Assembly (NCBI RefSeq): GCF_014205135.1
Contig: NZ_JACHMY010000001.1
Location: 3,968,001 to 4,032,000 of the forward strand
DNA length: 64,000 bases
Origin: Kribbella italica
GTDB lineage: Bacteria; Actinomycetota; Actinomycetes; Propionibacteriales; Kribbellaceae
Direction of reading: 5' to 3'
A program made the position numbers and the translations under genes. The notes beneath the pieces were generated by a model. It worked only from the letters and a program-made list of their open reading frames with translations. It was not told the origin of the DNA and did not search any database. How positions within the stretch are numbered: the stretch's first letter is position 1; every line of letters starts with the position of its first letter. Shown one piece after another: positions 1 to 7,994 of this stretch.

Positions 1-178
1 ACGCGTTGGTCGTGTTCGCTGCCTCGACCCGGGACTGCACGTCCGGGAAGACGTCGATCGACGCCTTGGCCGAACCGGCGGCGGTGGCCATGAAAACGAC
101 CACCCACAAGGGGATCAGCACCCGGTCGCGGCGCAGGGCCAGTCGCACCAGGGTCGACGTACCGACGAAGTCTCTCAT
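1..178 (-). CDS. ABC-2 type exporter permease, N-terminal part only
   Basis: The reading frame runs off the left edge of the window, so only about 59 N-terminal residues are visible. It begins [20 protein letters not shown] and continues into a hydrophobic stretch (IPLWVVVFMATAAG) that looks like a first membrane helix. The ATG overlaps the stop of the upstream ATPase gene by one base (TGATG), so the two are probably translationally coupled. By context it is the membrane subunit of a drug- or lipid-type ABC exporter. The substrate cannot be told from this fragment. Confidence 0.7.
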   Translation of the reverse strand, partial: MRDFVGTSTLVRLALRRDRVLIPLWVVVFMATAAGSAKASIDVFPDVQSRVEAANTTNA

Positions 179-1089
179 CAGGCATCAGCCATCTCAGGCG
201 TGGCGGAGTCGTCCTCGTAGTGCCGCAGGAACAGCTCCTCCAGCGTCGGCGGCTGCGCGACCAGGCTCTTGATCCCGCTCGCGGCGAGCTGCTTCATCAG
301 GCCGTCGAGCTGCGCGGTGTCGACCTCGCAGCGCACCCGGTTGCCCTCGACATCGAGGTTGTGGACACCGGGCAGCGCGGCGATCCCGTTCGGCGACGCG
401 GCCAGCTCGGCCTGGATCGACGTCCGGGTCAGGTGCCGCAGGTCGGACAGCGTGCCGGTCTCGACCACCTTGCCCTTGCGGATGATGCTGATCCGGTCGC
501 AGAGCGCCTCGACCTCGGACAGGATGTGGCTGGACAGCAGGACGGTCCGGTCCCGGTGGCGCTCCTCCTCGATGCACTGGCGGAACACCTCCTCCATCAG
601 CGGGTCCAGACCGGAGGTCGGCTCGTCCAGAATCAGCAGCTCGACGTCGGAGGCGAGCGCCGCGACCAGCGCGACCTTCTGCCGGTTGCCCTTGGAGTAC
701 GTCCGGCCCTTCTTGGTCGGGTCCAGGTCGAAGCGGCGCAGCAGGTCGTCGCGCTTCTTGGGGTCCAGTCCCCCACGCAGCCGGCCGAGCAGGTCGATCA
801 CCTCGCCGCCGGTCAGGTTCGGCCACAGGTTCACGTCACCCGGCACGTAGGCGAGCCGGCGGTGCAGGGCCGCGGCGTCGTGCCACGGGTCGCCGCCGAG
901 CAGCGAGACATCGCCGGAGTCACCGCGGAGCAGACCGAGCAGAACGCGGATGGTGGTGGACTTCCCGGCGCCGTTCGGGCCCAGGAATCCGTGCACCTCA
1001 CCGGTCGCGACGTCGAGGTCGAGACCGTCGAGGGCGTGCGTCGCGCCGTACGACTTGTGCAGTCCGGAGACGATGATGGCTGATGTCAT
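178..1089 (-). CDS. ABC exporter ATP-binding protein (DrrA-like)
   Basis: This 303-residue cytoplasmic ATPase should power the permease encoded immediately downstream. Walker A is GPNGAGKST (about residues 38-46) and Walker B is [12 protein letters not shown]. The signature region reads YSKGNRQK instead of LSGGQ, a variant common in ABC-2 drug-export ATPases. The last 80 residues resemble the C-terminal extension (DUF4162) of that group. The ATG lies one base from a palindromic operator and within about ten bases of the predicted -10, so the mRNA is probably leaderless. Antibiotic export or self-resistance is the usual role of the family; the substrate is unknown. Confidence 0.9.
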   Translation of the reverse strand: MTSAIIVSGLHKSYGATHALDGLDLDVATGEVHGFLGPNGAGKSTTIRVLLGLLRGDSGDVSLLGGDPWHDAAALHRRLAYVPGDVNLWPNLTGGEVIDLLGRLRGGLDPKKRDDLLRRFDLDPTKKGRTYSKGNRQKVALVAALASDVELLILDEPTSGLDPLMEEVFRQCIEEERHRDRTVLLSSHILSEVEALCDRISIIRKGKVVETGTLSDLRHLTRTSIQAELAASPNGIAALPGVHNLDVEGNRVRCEVDTAQLDGLMKQLAASGIKSLVAQPPTLEELFLRHYEDDSATPEMADA

Positions 1090-1127
1090 GATTCACAAGC
1101 TACACTTCGTTCAGTAATTTGTGAATC
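1090..1127. promoter_or_regulatory. Operator and promoter between ABC exporter and MarR-like gene
   Basis: A perfect 9-bp inverted repeat, GATTCACAA (1090-1098) and TTGTGAATC (1119-1127), has a 20-bp spacer. Read toward the exporter (minus strand), TTCACA (1125-1120) and TAGCTT (1102-1097) stand 17 bp apart as a plausible -35/-10. One half-site covers the -35 and the other starts just downstream of the -10, so a bound dimer would block transcription. The neighbouring MarR-like protein is the obvious ligand, by inference. Confidence 0.7.
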
Positions 1128-1186
1128 TTTCTAACGCGTCTCTCACGCGTCAGGGATTTCGGTGGTCGAGAGGAGATGATGGGGCG

Positions 1187-1690
1187 ATGAACGCACGCGA
1201 CGACGAGACCTCCCAGCGATTCGCCGAGCAGTTCGGGAACCTGCTGGCCGAAACCGGGTGGCCACGGATGTCGGCCCGGGTCTTCGCCACGATCCTGATC
1301 AGCGAGCAGGGACGGATGACGTCGGCCCAGCTGTCCGAGCAGCTGCAGGCGAGCCCGGCCGCGGTGTCCGGCGCGGTCCGGTTCCTGGTGCAGATGCGGC
1401 TGGCCAGCCGCGAGCGCGAGCCGGGCAGCCGGCGCGACGTGTACGTCGTGCAGGACGACTTCTGGTACGAGTCGATGATGCGCCAGGACCGCTACCTGAG
1501 TCGCTGGCGGGAGAGTCTCGAGCAGCTCCAGGCCTCGGTCGGCCGGCACAGCGAGGCCGACCGCCGGATCCGCGGCACGCTCGGCTTCGTGGACTTCATC
1601 GAGTCCGAGATGGACGAGCTGAGCGCGCGCTGGGTCAAGTACAAGGCCACGCTCGATGCGGAGCTCGATGCGGAGTTCGGCAAGAACTGA
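1187..1690 (+). CDS. MarR/GbsR-like winged-helix transcriptional regulator
   Basis: The 167-residue protein has a winged-helix core: a MTSAQLSEQLQASPAAVSGAVRFL recognition region of which the SPAAVSGAV helix is most typical, followed by a wing (REREPGSRRDVYVV). The C-terminal half is helical and fits a dimerisation segment. I chose the ATG at 1187 because AGGAG lies 11 bases upstream; an upstream in-frame ATG at 1121 would sit inside the operator. It is divergent from the ABC exporter and probably represses it through the inverted repeat at 1090-1127. The inducer is unknown. Confidence 0.85.
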   Translation: MNARDDETSQRFAEQFGNLLAETGWPRMSARVFATILISEQGRMTSAQLSEQLQASPAAVSGAVRFLVQMRLASREREPGSRRDVYVVQDDFWYESMMRQDRYLSRWRESLEQLQASVGRHSEADRRIRGTLGFVDFIESEMDELSARWVKYKATLDAELDAEFGKN

Positions 1691-1695
1691 GGACG

Positions 1696-1716
1696 GCGAA
1701 GGGCCCCGGCGACCAG
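1696..1716. terminator. Left half of a bidirectional terminator split by the IS
   Basis: GCGAAGGGCCCCGGCGA (1696-1712) is the perfect complement of 3192-3208 on the other side of the IS30 element. Removing the element restores a 17-bp stem with a CCAGG loop between the convergent MarR-like and peptidase genes. A terminator with the same GCGAAGGGCCC start occurs at 39628-39664, which supports this being host sequence and not IS sequence. Confidence 0.75.
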
Positions 1717-3187
1717 GGCAGATTCTCGGGGTCCTCGCAACACCTGATGGTTTTATGTGGTTGTCAGTAGATCACGCAGGCGCTCGGCTGGGGTTTTCCA
1801 GTCGAGCGTTTTGCGTGGTCGGCCGTTGAGTTTCTGGGCGACGTGTTCGAGGTCTTCGGGACTGTGGGCGGACAGGTCGGTGCCCTTGGGGAAGTACTGG
1901 CGTAGCAGGCCGTTGGTGTTTTCGTTCGATCCCCTTTGCCAGGGCGAGTGCGGGTCGCAGAAGTAGACCGGAACGCCGGTTGCCACGGTGAACTGCTTGT
2001 GGGCGGCCATCTCGCAACCCTGGTCCCAGGTCAGCGAGCCACGTAAATGTGCGGGCAGGGTCTGGATCAAGACCACCAGCACGTCGCGGACCTCTTCGGC
2101 GGTGTGCCCGCCGGGCAGGTGCCCGAGCATGACGTAGCGGGTCGAGCGTTCGACCAGGGTCACGATCGCGGACTCGTTGCGGGTGCCGACGATCAGATCG
2201 CCTTCCCAGTGGCCAGGAACCGCCCGGTCCTCGACGTCTGCAGGGCGTTCGGAGATCATCACCATCTCGTCGACGAACCGGGGCGTGCGCTGCTCGGGCC
2301 TGCGGCGGGGTTTGCGGCGGGTGCGCCCGGTGCGCAGCGCGACCGTGACCTCGCGGCGCAGCCCACCACGGGCCTGGACATAGATCGCCTGGTAGATCGT
2401 CTCCGGGCTCACCCGCATGCCCTCGTCGTCGGGGAACTCCATGACCAGAGCCTGACAGATCTGCTCAGGTGACCACTGCTCCCGCAGCTTGCCCGCGACG
2501 TAGCCGCGCAGCCGGCCCTCCTGGGCCAGCATCGATTCCTTGGGCCGTGCACGACTGGCTGCCCAGGCCCGCTGCGCCCGGTGCGGCCGGTAGACGCCCT
2601 CGACCGAACGGGCGTCGATCTCGCGTTTGACCGTGGACGCCGACCGGCCCAGCGCCCGCCCGATCGCCCGCAGCGAATCGCCCCGGCGACGCAGATCAGC
2701 GATCAACTCCCGCTCGGTCACCGTGAGGAACCGAGCATGCAGCTCGGCCTCGACGGCCGCAAGACACGGCCCTGCCGCAACAGCAATGGTGGTCACACCG
2801 GTCTTGTAGTCGATCCGGCGACCATCAGTGTGCAGGCGCGCGTCACCGATCTTGCGGACCCCCCGGTCCCAGTCCTGCGCAGTACGCTCATGCACCCCGA
2901 CCTGCCGTGCCGCATCGCGGCGCCGCACCCCGCCCGCACGCAACCGGTCGTACTCCGACCGCCCCGGATGCCCGGCCGTGCCCGTCTTCCCACGACCACG
3001 CACACCAGCCCGCCGAGCCCACCCGTACGCCGTCGCACGACTCACCCCAACCACCCGAGCAGCACCCGAAATACTGCCGCCCTCACGATCCAGCACCTCG
3101 AAGAACCTCGCCCTCAACTCCCCAGAAACCACGATCCCCACAACTCCCTGAAAATCCAGGGTGTTGCGGGGATCGTTAGAACCTGCC
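1717..3187 (-). mobile_element. IS30-family insertion sequence
   Basis: The 1.47-kb element has imperfect terminal inverted repeats. The left end reads GGCAGATTCTCGGGGTCCTC and runs on to CGCAACACC (to 1745). The right end, reverse-complemented from 3187, reads GGCAGGTTCTAACGATCCCC and also runs on to CGCAACACC. From memory, both resemble IS30 ends (TGTAGATTC, then CGCAACA). The flanking CAG (1714-1716 and 3188-3190) fits a 3-bp target duplication; CCAGG with slightly shorter ends is equally possible. Both readings reconstruct the same uninterrupted terminator. A single intact transposase gene fills the element, so it may still be active. Confidence 0.88.
1753..3141 (-). CDS. IS30-family transposase
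   Basis: This 462-residue DDE transposase has two N-terminal helix-turn-helix segments, one near residues 20-45 (GAARVVGVSRATAYGWARRA) and a second near 150-170 (SLRAIGRALGRSASTVKREI). A DDE core follows: first D in GHWEGDLIVG, second D in LTWDQGCEM, and E in NENTNGLLRQYFPKGTD. The YFPKGTD block and the end KTPAERL are typical of IS30. The frame is intact. The GTG at 3141 is a likely start; a GTG at 3132 is possible. The extra N-terminal HTH makes it longer than the IS30 prototype. Confidence 0.95.
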   Translation of the reverse strand: MGIVVSGELRARFFEVLDREGGSISGAARVVGVSRATAYGWARRAGVRGRGKTGTAGHPGRSEYDRLRAGGVRRRDAARQVGVHERTAQDWDRGVRKIGDARLHTDGRRIDYKTGVTTIAVAAGPCLAAVEAELHARFLTVTERELIADLRRRGDSLRAIGRALGRSASTVKREIDARSVEGVYRPHRAQRAWAASRARPKESMLAQEGRLRGYVAGKLREQWSPEQICQALVMEFPDDEGMRVSPETIYQAIYVQARGGLRREVTVALRTGRTRRKPRRRPEQRTPRFVDEMVMISERPADVEDRAVPGHWEGDLIVGTRNESAIVTLVERSTRYVMLGHLPGGHTAEEVRDVLVVLIQTLPAHLRGSLTWDQGCEMAAHKQFTVATGVPVYFCDPHSPWQRGSNENTNGLLRQYFPKGTDLSAHSPEDLEHVAQKLNGRPRKTLDWKTPAERLRDLLTTT

Positions 3188-3208
3188 CAGGTCGCCGGGG
3201 CCCTTCGC
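3188..3208. terminator. Right half of the IS-split terminator
   Basis: TCGCCGGGGCCCTTCGC (3192-3208) pairs perfectly with 1696-1712. It now lies 12 bases beyond the stop of the S33 peptidase gene. Without its partner arm it should no longer form the original hairpin. Confidence 0.7.
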
Positions 3209-3220
3209 TGGTTCAGGTGA

Positions 3221-5080
3221 CTAACGCAGCGTGTTGTTCGCCACCCTGTCGAGCGTCTGCTGCAGCAGCGGGCTCACCTTGAGCGAGCCGGCCTTCGACT
3301 TCGGCAGCGGAACCAGCTTGCCGTCGACCGGGCCCTTGACCGGGTAGACCGACAGCTCGGCCGGCAGCGGGCTGGTGCCGCAGACCTGGTCCTTGCCGGG
3401 CAGCTCGCCGCTGAAGACGAACCGGTCACCGATCGCCTCGGCACAGGCCGAGGCCGAGCCGATGTACTGGCCGTGCTGACCCTCGTCGTCGATCGCGACG
3501 AAGCGGGTGACCTGCTTGGTGTCGTTGTGCGTACGCAGCGAACCCTCGTACGACGTCGCCGGGTCGAGCTCGCCCTGGACGATCAGCATCCGCGGCGAGC
3601 CCTTCAGGTCCAGCTTGCGGTCCTGCGGGGCGTAGTTCCAGTACGCGCACATCGGGACGCCGTTCATGTAGCCGAAGAAGCTGTACTTCTTGGCCATCCG
3701 GTCGGCTTCCTTGGTGTAGAAGTTCGGGTCCTTGTTCCAGGCCGTGTCGTTGCAGCGCACGGTGGTCCCGATCGCCCCGAGGTTGACCGGCTGGTCGCCG
3801 GACGTCGCGCGCGCGGCGGTCTCCCGGGCGTCGGCGAGCACCGACTTGGCCGAGTCGGCCTGCGCGGCCTCCAGGCCGGCCGTCGTCAGCGCCGCGGCGC
3901 TCACGCCGTACCGGGCCCTGATCGCGGCGAGCGTGTCGAAGGCCTGCAGCTCCGGCGCGAGCCGGGCCCACGCGCGGTCGACGTGCTGCACGGTGACCTC
4001 GCCGGCGTCCGGGTCCTTCACGAACTCGTCGTGGACCAGGATGTCCATCGTCGCCCGGATGAACCGGACGTTGCCGTAGATCGCGCTGTAGATGTTGCCG
4101 TCCAGGCCGTCACCGCGGACCGAGCTCTCGTCGGCCTTGACCAGCGTGACCAGCGACGCGCGGATGCCGTTGTACTTCGCCAGCACCTGCGCCGGGGTCT
4201 TGCCGAGGCCGGTGATCTGGTCGGCGTGCCGGGCGATCCACGGGATCAGCTGGGTGTCGCGGCGGCGCTGGCCGGAGAACGGGTCGAAGTTCACGTTGTC
4301 CCACTGGGTGTGGGTCCAGTCCATGTTCGAGTCGAGCACGAACCGGCCGACCTTGTTCGGGTAGGTGTCGGCGTACCAGCCGCCGAGCCAGGTGCCGTAG
4401 CTGTAGCCGATGAAGTTCAGCTGCCGGGCCTTGAGCAGCGCGCGGATGAACTCCATGTCGTACACGGTCTGCTGGCTGCTGACGAACTGGCCGAACTCGG
4501 TCGCCGCGCAGGCGTCGGCCTGCAGCTTCGCCTCGGCCTTCTCGACCTTGTGGGTGAGCTTGGTGCGCTCCTTGTAGTCCGGCGTCACCGGCAGGGCGTT
4601 CAGCGCCTCGGCGGTGGTGATGCACTGCAGCGGCGTGCTCTGGCCGAACCCGCGCGGGTCGAAGCCGACCAGGTCGAAGTCGCTGAACAGCTGCGGCTTG
4701 TCGGTGGCCAGCGCGGCGCTCAGCGTGAGGCCGGCGCCGCCGGGACCGCCGGGGTTGGAGGCCATCAGGCCCTTCGACGTACCGGTCGCCTTGCTGTAGG
4801 AGATGGCGACCTCGACGTCGGGGTGCGCGGTCGGGTTCGCCCAGTCCATCGGCACCTTGACCTTGGCGCAGTTGGTCGTCGGGGCCTGCGGGTAGAGCGC
4901 CTTGATCTGGGCGTCGAACGAGCAGACCGACCAGGTGATCGGCTGGTCGAGGTACTTCTGCGGGATGGACGGCGTCGGCGGGTCGGTCGGCTTCGGCGCG
5001 GCTGTGGCCGTGGTGGCCGTCAGCAGCGGAAGGACCAGCGCCGTGGCCAGTGCCACCGCGATCTTCCGGGGTGTGAACAC
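3221..5080 (-). CDS. Secreted alpha/beta hydrolase, S33 tripeptidyl-aminopeptidase type
   Basis: The 619-residue precursor starts with a signal peptide (hydrophobic core about residues 8-27, likely cleavage after TATA). The mature part has the oxyanion motif NPGGPGGAG, the nucleophile elbow GYSYGT (Ser within about residues 225-230), and a C-terminal TAP-like segment with QGELDPAT (Asp) and EGQHGQY (His). This is the architecture of Streptomyces secreted tripeptidyl aminopeptidases. The GTG start follows GGGAG about nine bases upstream. It should trim peptides outside the cell. Its downstream terminator has been split by the IS30 insertion. Confidence 0.88.
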   Translation of the reverse strand: MFTPRKIAVALATALVLPLLTATTATAAPKPTDPPTPSIPQKYLDQPITWSVCSFDAQIKALYPQAPTTNCAKVKVPMDWANPTAHPDVEVAISYSKATGTSKGLMASNPGGPGGAGLTLSAALATDKPQLFSDFDLVGFDPRGFGQSTPLQCITTAEALNALPVTPDYKERTKLTHKVEKAEAKLQADACAATEFGQFVSSQQTVYDMEFIRALLKARQLNFIGYSYGTWLGGWYADTYPNKVGRFVLDSNMDWTHTQWDNVNFDPFSGQRRRDTQLIPWIARHADQITGLGKTPAQVLAKYNGIRASLVTLVKADESSVRGDGLDGNIYSAIYGNVRFIRATMDILVHDEFVKDPDAGEVTVQHVDRAWARLAPELQAFDTLAAIRARYGVSAAALTTAGLEAAQADSAKSVLADARETAARATSGDQPVNLGAIGTTVRCNDTAWNKDPNFYTKEADRMAKKYSFFGYMNGVPMCAYWNYAPQDRKLDLKGSPRMLIVQGELDPATSYEGSLRTHNDTKQVTRFVAIDDEGQHGQYIGSASACAEAIGDRFVFSGELPGKDQVCGTSPLPAELSVYPVKGPVDGKLVPLPKSKAGSLKVSPLLQQTLDRVANNTLR

Positions 5081-5182
5081 GCTCGGGCTCCCGTTGTTCC
5101 AGGCGGACAGGAATACGGCAACCTAAACCGCCCGACCAGGCAGTGACCAGGTGTGGAGCCACGCTCAAGGGCAAACCCGCGC

Positions 5183-5866
5183 CTACAGCTCGTAGACGGT
5201 ATGGATCGTGCAGTAGATCGGAGGGGACTCCAGGCCCGGGTAGTAGAGCCGGCCGGCCTCGTCGGTGATCTTGAAGTACGCCGTGGAGGCGCCGGCCTGC
5301 GACGGGGCCTGGAGCATCATCGCGACCGCCACGATCTGCCCCGGTACGGCGTCCGGGATGCGCGCCGACCGCGGTGAACGCATCCAGCCGGGCGTCGCCG
5401 CGGCGCCCTGCCGGGTCAGCCAGCGGTCCTGCCACGGGCGTTCGCCGCTGTTGCGGATCTCCCAGGTCTTCTCGAACTTCTGGTCCCGGACCACCTGGGT
5501 CCCGTCCGGCACGCTCTCGCCGACGAGCTCCGCGCGGTCCTCGGGATGGTGGTCGACGGGGACGGATCCGCCCAGGATGACGGGCTGGACGTGGCGGCGC
5601 TGGTCACGCTGGGAGACGTCCTTGCCGGCCCGGACGGCGGCGTCGAGCTCGACCAACTGGTTCACCAGGGAGCTGTCAGCGCCGAACTGCTCGTCGTACC
5701 ACTCGATCAGTTCGCGGCTCGGTTTGGTGTGGCCGCGCTCGACCCGCGACAGGTGTCCCTTGTCCCAGCCGGACTGGCTGGCCGCGCGCGTCAGCGGTAC
5801 GCCGGCTGCTTCCCGCAGCTCGCGCATCCGGCTGCCGATCACGGTCCGTGCCTGAGCTGGCCTCAC
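5183..5866 (-). CDS. XRE-type HTH protein with a C-terminal NBR1-like FW domain
   Basis: Residues 8-65 form an XRE helix-turn-helix (VIGSRMRELREAAGVPL, then SGWDKGHLSRVERGHTKPS). Residues 110-225 resemble the Ig-like FW domain best known from the eukaryotic autophagy receptor NBR1: FEKTWEIRNSGERPW and DRWL supply three of the four signature tryptophans (W135, W145, W149). The fourth position is not a Trp here. The GTG start has GGGGAG 7-12 bases upstream. It is transcribed away from the secreted hydrolase-like gene at 6021 and may share its control region. Ligand and targets are unknown; sequence-specific DNA binding is an inference from the HTH. Confidence 0.8.
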   Translation of the reverse strand: MRPAQARTVIGSRMRELREAAGVPLTRAASQSGWDKGHLSRVERGHTKPSRELIEWYDEQFGADSSLVNQLVELDAAVRAGKDVSQRDQRRHVQPVILGGSVPVDHHPEDRAELVGESVPDGTQVVRDQKFEKTWEIRNSGERPWQDRWLTRQGAAATPGWMRSPRSARIPDAVPGQIVAVAMMLQAPSQAGASTAYFKITDEAGRLYYPGLESPPIYCTIHTVYEL

Positions 5867-6020
5867 GGTGCACTCCCCAGTCTCACCGTTACTAGTCCAC
5901 GGAGTTTACCCGTAGATGGTTAGTTGTTTTCGTTGCCCACTGCGACAACACGGTGACCCTCTGATTCTCTGCAAGCAGTGCCGATTCGCCAAGGCACTCC
6001 GAGCGAAAAGGATGCAGCTC

Positions 6021-6713
6021 ATGCGGACCGCCCTCTTCCGTACCATCGCCCGAGTCACCGCCACCGCCCTGATCGGCGGCTCGGCCGTCGTCGCCACCAC
6101 GATCCCTGCCCACGCCGCGACCGGCACCGTCGTCACCGACAGCGGGACCGGCGTCACCATCCGGTCCGGCAACGCCACCAGCTTCGGCGCGGTCGGCACG
6201 CAACCCAACGGCCCGGTCGAGATCGACTGCCAGATCTACGGCGAGCCGGTGACCGGCAAGTTCGGCCGCAGCCTGATCTGGGACCACATCCCCGGCAAGG
6301 GCTTCATCTCCGACTCCTACGTGAACACCGGCAGCGGCGGTCTGGTCGCGCCGCTGTGCACAAGCAACCCGCGCGCCGACAAGGCGATCGCCTGGTACGC
6401 CGCCCGCAACGGCTCGACGGCGTTCCAGGGCTACTGCGAGAAGGCCGCGGAGAACTCGTACGGCAAGACCGCGATCTACGCCTCGGCCAAGGCCAACTGG
6501 AACGACGCCGTCGCCCGCGGCGCCGCGCACCGGGGTGACCTGAACCCGCCGAAGGGGGCCTTGGTCTTCTGGGACCTCGCCGCGCCGTACGGGCACGTCG
6601 GTGTCGCCCGCGGGGACGGCTACTTCTGGGCCACCAGCGTCGGCAACAAGATCGGCCTGGCCAAGCTGCCGTACTTCAACAGCTACCTCGGCTGGGCCTG
6701 GCCGAACTTCTGA
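6021..6713 (+). CDS. Secreted protein with SH3-like region and NlpC/CHAP-like hydrolase domain
   Basis: From the ATG at 6021 (AAAAGGA seven to twelve bases upstream) the product is 230 residues. It opens with a signal peptide ending in AHA. An SH3b-like segment follows (VTIRSGNATSFGAVG through GKGFISDSYV). The C-terminal 110 residues contain GYCEKAAENSYG, whose Cys could be catalytic, and YGHVGVARGDG, whose His could be its partner. That pattern resembles papain-fold cell-wall hydrolases, but the match is weak and activity is not proven. It could instead be a wall-binding protein. A 12-bp-stem terminator follows at 6764-6799. Confidence 0.7.
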   Translation: MRTALFRTIARVTATALIGGSAVVATTIPAHAATGTVVTDSGTGVTIRSGNATSFGAVGTQPNGPVEIDCQIYGEPVTGKFGRSLIWDHIPGKGFISDSYVNTGSGGLVAPLCTSNPRADKAIAWYAARNGSTAFQGYCEKAAENSYGKTAIYASAKANWNDAVARGAAHRGDLNPPKGALVFWDLAAPYGHVGVARGDGYFWATSVGNKIGLAKLPYFNSYLGWAWPNF

Positions 6714-6763
6714 TCCGCACCGCGACAGGTCGACCAGGCTGCCGCCCGGTCCGACTTCCGACA

Positions 6764-6799
6764 GGCGCCCGGTCGTCCCCGCCCCTCCGACCGGGCGCC
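6764..6799 (+). terminator. Hairpin terminator after the secreted SH3/NlpC-like gene
   Basis: A perfect 12-bp stem (GGCGCCCGGTCG at 6764-6775, CGACCGGGCGCC at 6788-6799) encloses a 12-nt loop, 50 bases beyond the stop codon. There is no T run, as is usual for high-GC actinobacterial terminators. Confidence 0.7.
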
Positions 6800-6802
6800 T
6801 CG

Positions 6803-6893
6803 CGGACGTGCACCACAGTCCAACCCCTTCGACACGCCGCGCCCGACGGCGTGTCGCGGCGTTTGGGGGAGGTTGGACAGTGGTGCACGTCCG
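6803..6893. repeat. Nested double inverted repeat at the end of the LacI gene
   Basis: Outer 23-bp arms (6803-6825 and 6871-6893) pair with a single A.A mismatch. Inside them sits a second perfect 10-bp hairpin (CGACACGCCG at 6830-6839, CGGCGTGTCG at 6847-6856). The outer arm ends one base before the LacI stop codon. It may terminate the LacI transcript. It is longer and more elaborate than the other terminators here, so it could also be a mobile or REP-like repeat. Confidence 0.7.
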
Positions 6894-6894
6894 G

Positions 6895-7917
6895 TCAGAC
6901 CGGCGGGCGCTCGCCGGACCCACGCTGGATGAGCACGGCGGGCAGCACGATCCGCTGCGGCGGCCGCGTGTCGGTGCCGGCGGCCCGCGCCAGCAGCAAC
7001 CGGGCCGCAGTACGCCCGAGGTCGGCGATGTCGGAGGCGACGACCGTGACCGGCGTCGGGAGCATGTCGGCCATCCGGAAGTCGTCGAAGCCCACGACCG
7101 CCGGCCGGGTGTTGTCCCCCAGGCCGCGCAGGACGCCTTCGGTGACGAAGTTCGTGGACGCGAACAACGCCGTCGGCGGATCGGCTTGATCCATCAGCTC
7201 CGACGTCGCTTTCTCGGCCGCCTCGGCGGTGCCCTCGGGAAGTTGCACCACCAGTGACTCGTCCACCGGTACGCCGGCCTCGCGGTGGGCCCGGCGGTAG
7301 CCGCGCAACCGCCGCCCGGTCGTGTAGTACGACGGCGCCAGCAGGATCGCGACCCGGCGATGCCCCTGCCCGAGCAGGTGGTCGGTCGCCACCTTGCCGC
7401 CGGCCTCGTTGTCGACCATCACGATGTCGGCGTCGATCCCGTGTGCGGGCCGGTCGACGAAGACCACGGGAACGCCGGCCGACATCAGGAACGAGTGGTC
7501 GCTCTGGTCCGGAACGATCATCAGCCCGGCGACCTGGCGGCCGATCAGCTCCTGGATCGCGCGCTTCTCCCCCTCCGGGTCCTCGTCCACACTGCCCAGG
7601 ACGACGGCGAAGCCGGACTGCCCGGCAACCTCGAGCGACGCCTTCGCGATGGTGGCGAAGAACGGGTTGGTCAGGTCGCCGAGCACCAGCGCGAGGCTCG
7701 ACGACTTCTTGCCCGGCCGGAGCGCGCGGGCGACCTCGTTGCGCTGGAAGCCGAGCTCGTCGATCGCGGCCCGGACCCGCTCCGCGGTCTCCGCGCGGAC
7801 CCCGGCGCCGCCGTTGACCACCCGGGAGACCGTCCCGAGCCCGACACCGGCGCGGCGAGCCACGTCGATCATCGTCGGCGGCTTGGCGTCGGGACTGCGT
7901 GGAAACGTTTCGGTCAC
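6895..7917 (-). CDS. LacI-family transcriptional repressor
   Basis: The 340-residue protein has the classical N-terminal LacI helix-turn-helix (TMIDVARRAGVGLGTVSRVV, then NGGAGVRAETAERV) and a periplasmic-binding-protein-like sensor domain (LVLGDLTNPFFATI; VGFDDFRMADML). I chose the GTG at 7917, preceded by GAGGGAAG, because it gives the family's usual length; the open frame extends to 8148 without a better start. It is divergent from a sugar ABC importer and should repress it when no sugar ligand is bound. Two LacI-type palindromes lie in and just upstream of its first codons. Confidence 0.92.
   Translation of the reverse strand: MTETFPRSPDAKPPTMIDVARRAGVGLGTVSRVVNGGAGVRAETAERVRAAIDELGFQRNEVARALRPGKKSSSLALVLGDLTNPFFATIAKASLEVAGQSGFAVVLGSVDEDPEGEKRAIQELIGRQVAGLMIVPDQSDHSFLMSAGVPVVFVDRPAHGIDADIVMVDNEAGGKVATDHLLGQGHRRVAILLAPSYYTTGRRLRGYRRAHREAGVPVDESLVVQLPEGTAEAAEKATSELMDQADPPTALFASTNFVTEGVLRGLGDNTRPAVVGFDDFRMADMLPTPVTVVASDIADLGRTAARLLLARAAGTDTRPPQRIVLPAVLIQRGSGERPPV
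7902..7911. promoter_or_regulatory. LacI-type operator inside the repressor's first codons
   Basis: GAAACGTTTC is a perfect palindrome with the central CG typical of LacI-family sites. It falls within codons 3-6 of the LacI gene, so binding there could provide autorepression. Confidence 0.6.
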
Positions 7918-7968
7918 GGGGTTGACTTCCCTCTCACGGCACGGCATCGTCACCCGACAGTAAGGGTT

Positions 7969-7980
7969 GGAAACGTTACC
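7969..7980. promoter_or_regulatory. LacI-type operator between repressor and sugar importer
   Basis: GGAAACGTTACC shares the AAACGTT core with the site at 7902-7911, 58 bases away. It lies between the divergent starts, where it can control both the LacI gene and the importer. A pair of sites at this distance could support looping. Confidence 0.65.
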
Positions 7981-7994
7981 ATCCAGGAGGCAGG

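Noticed and set aside
5881..6020. c-di-AMP (ydaO) riboswitch ahead of the secreted wall-associated gene
   Set aside because: Such genes often have one in actinobacteria, but I could not find its conserved core in this short leader.
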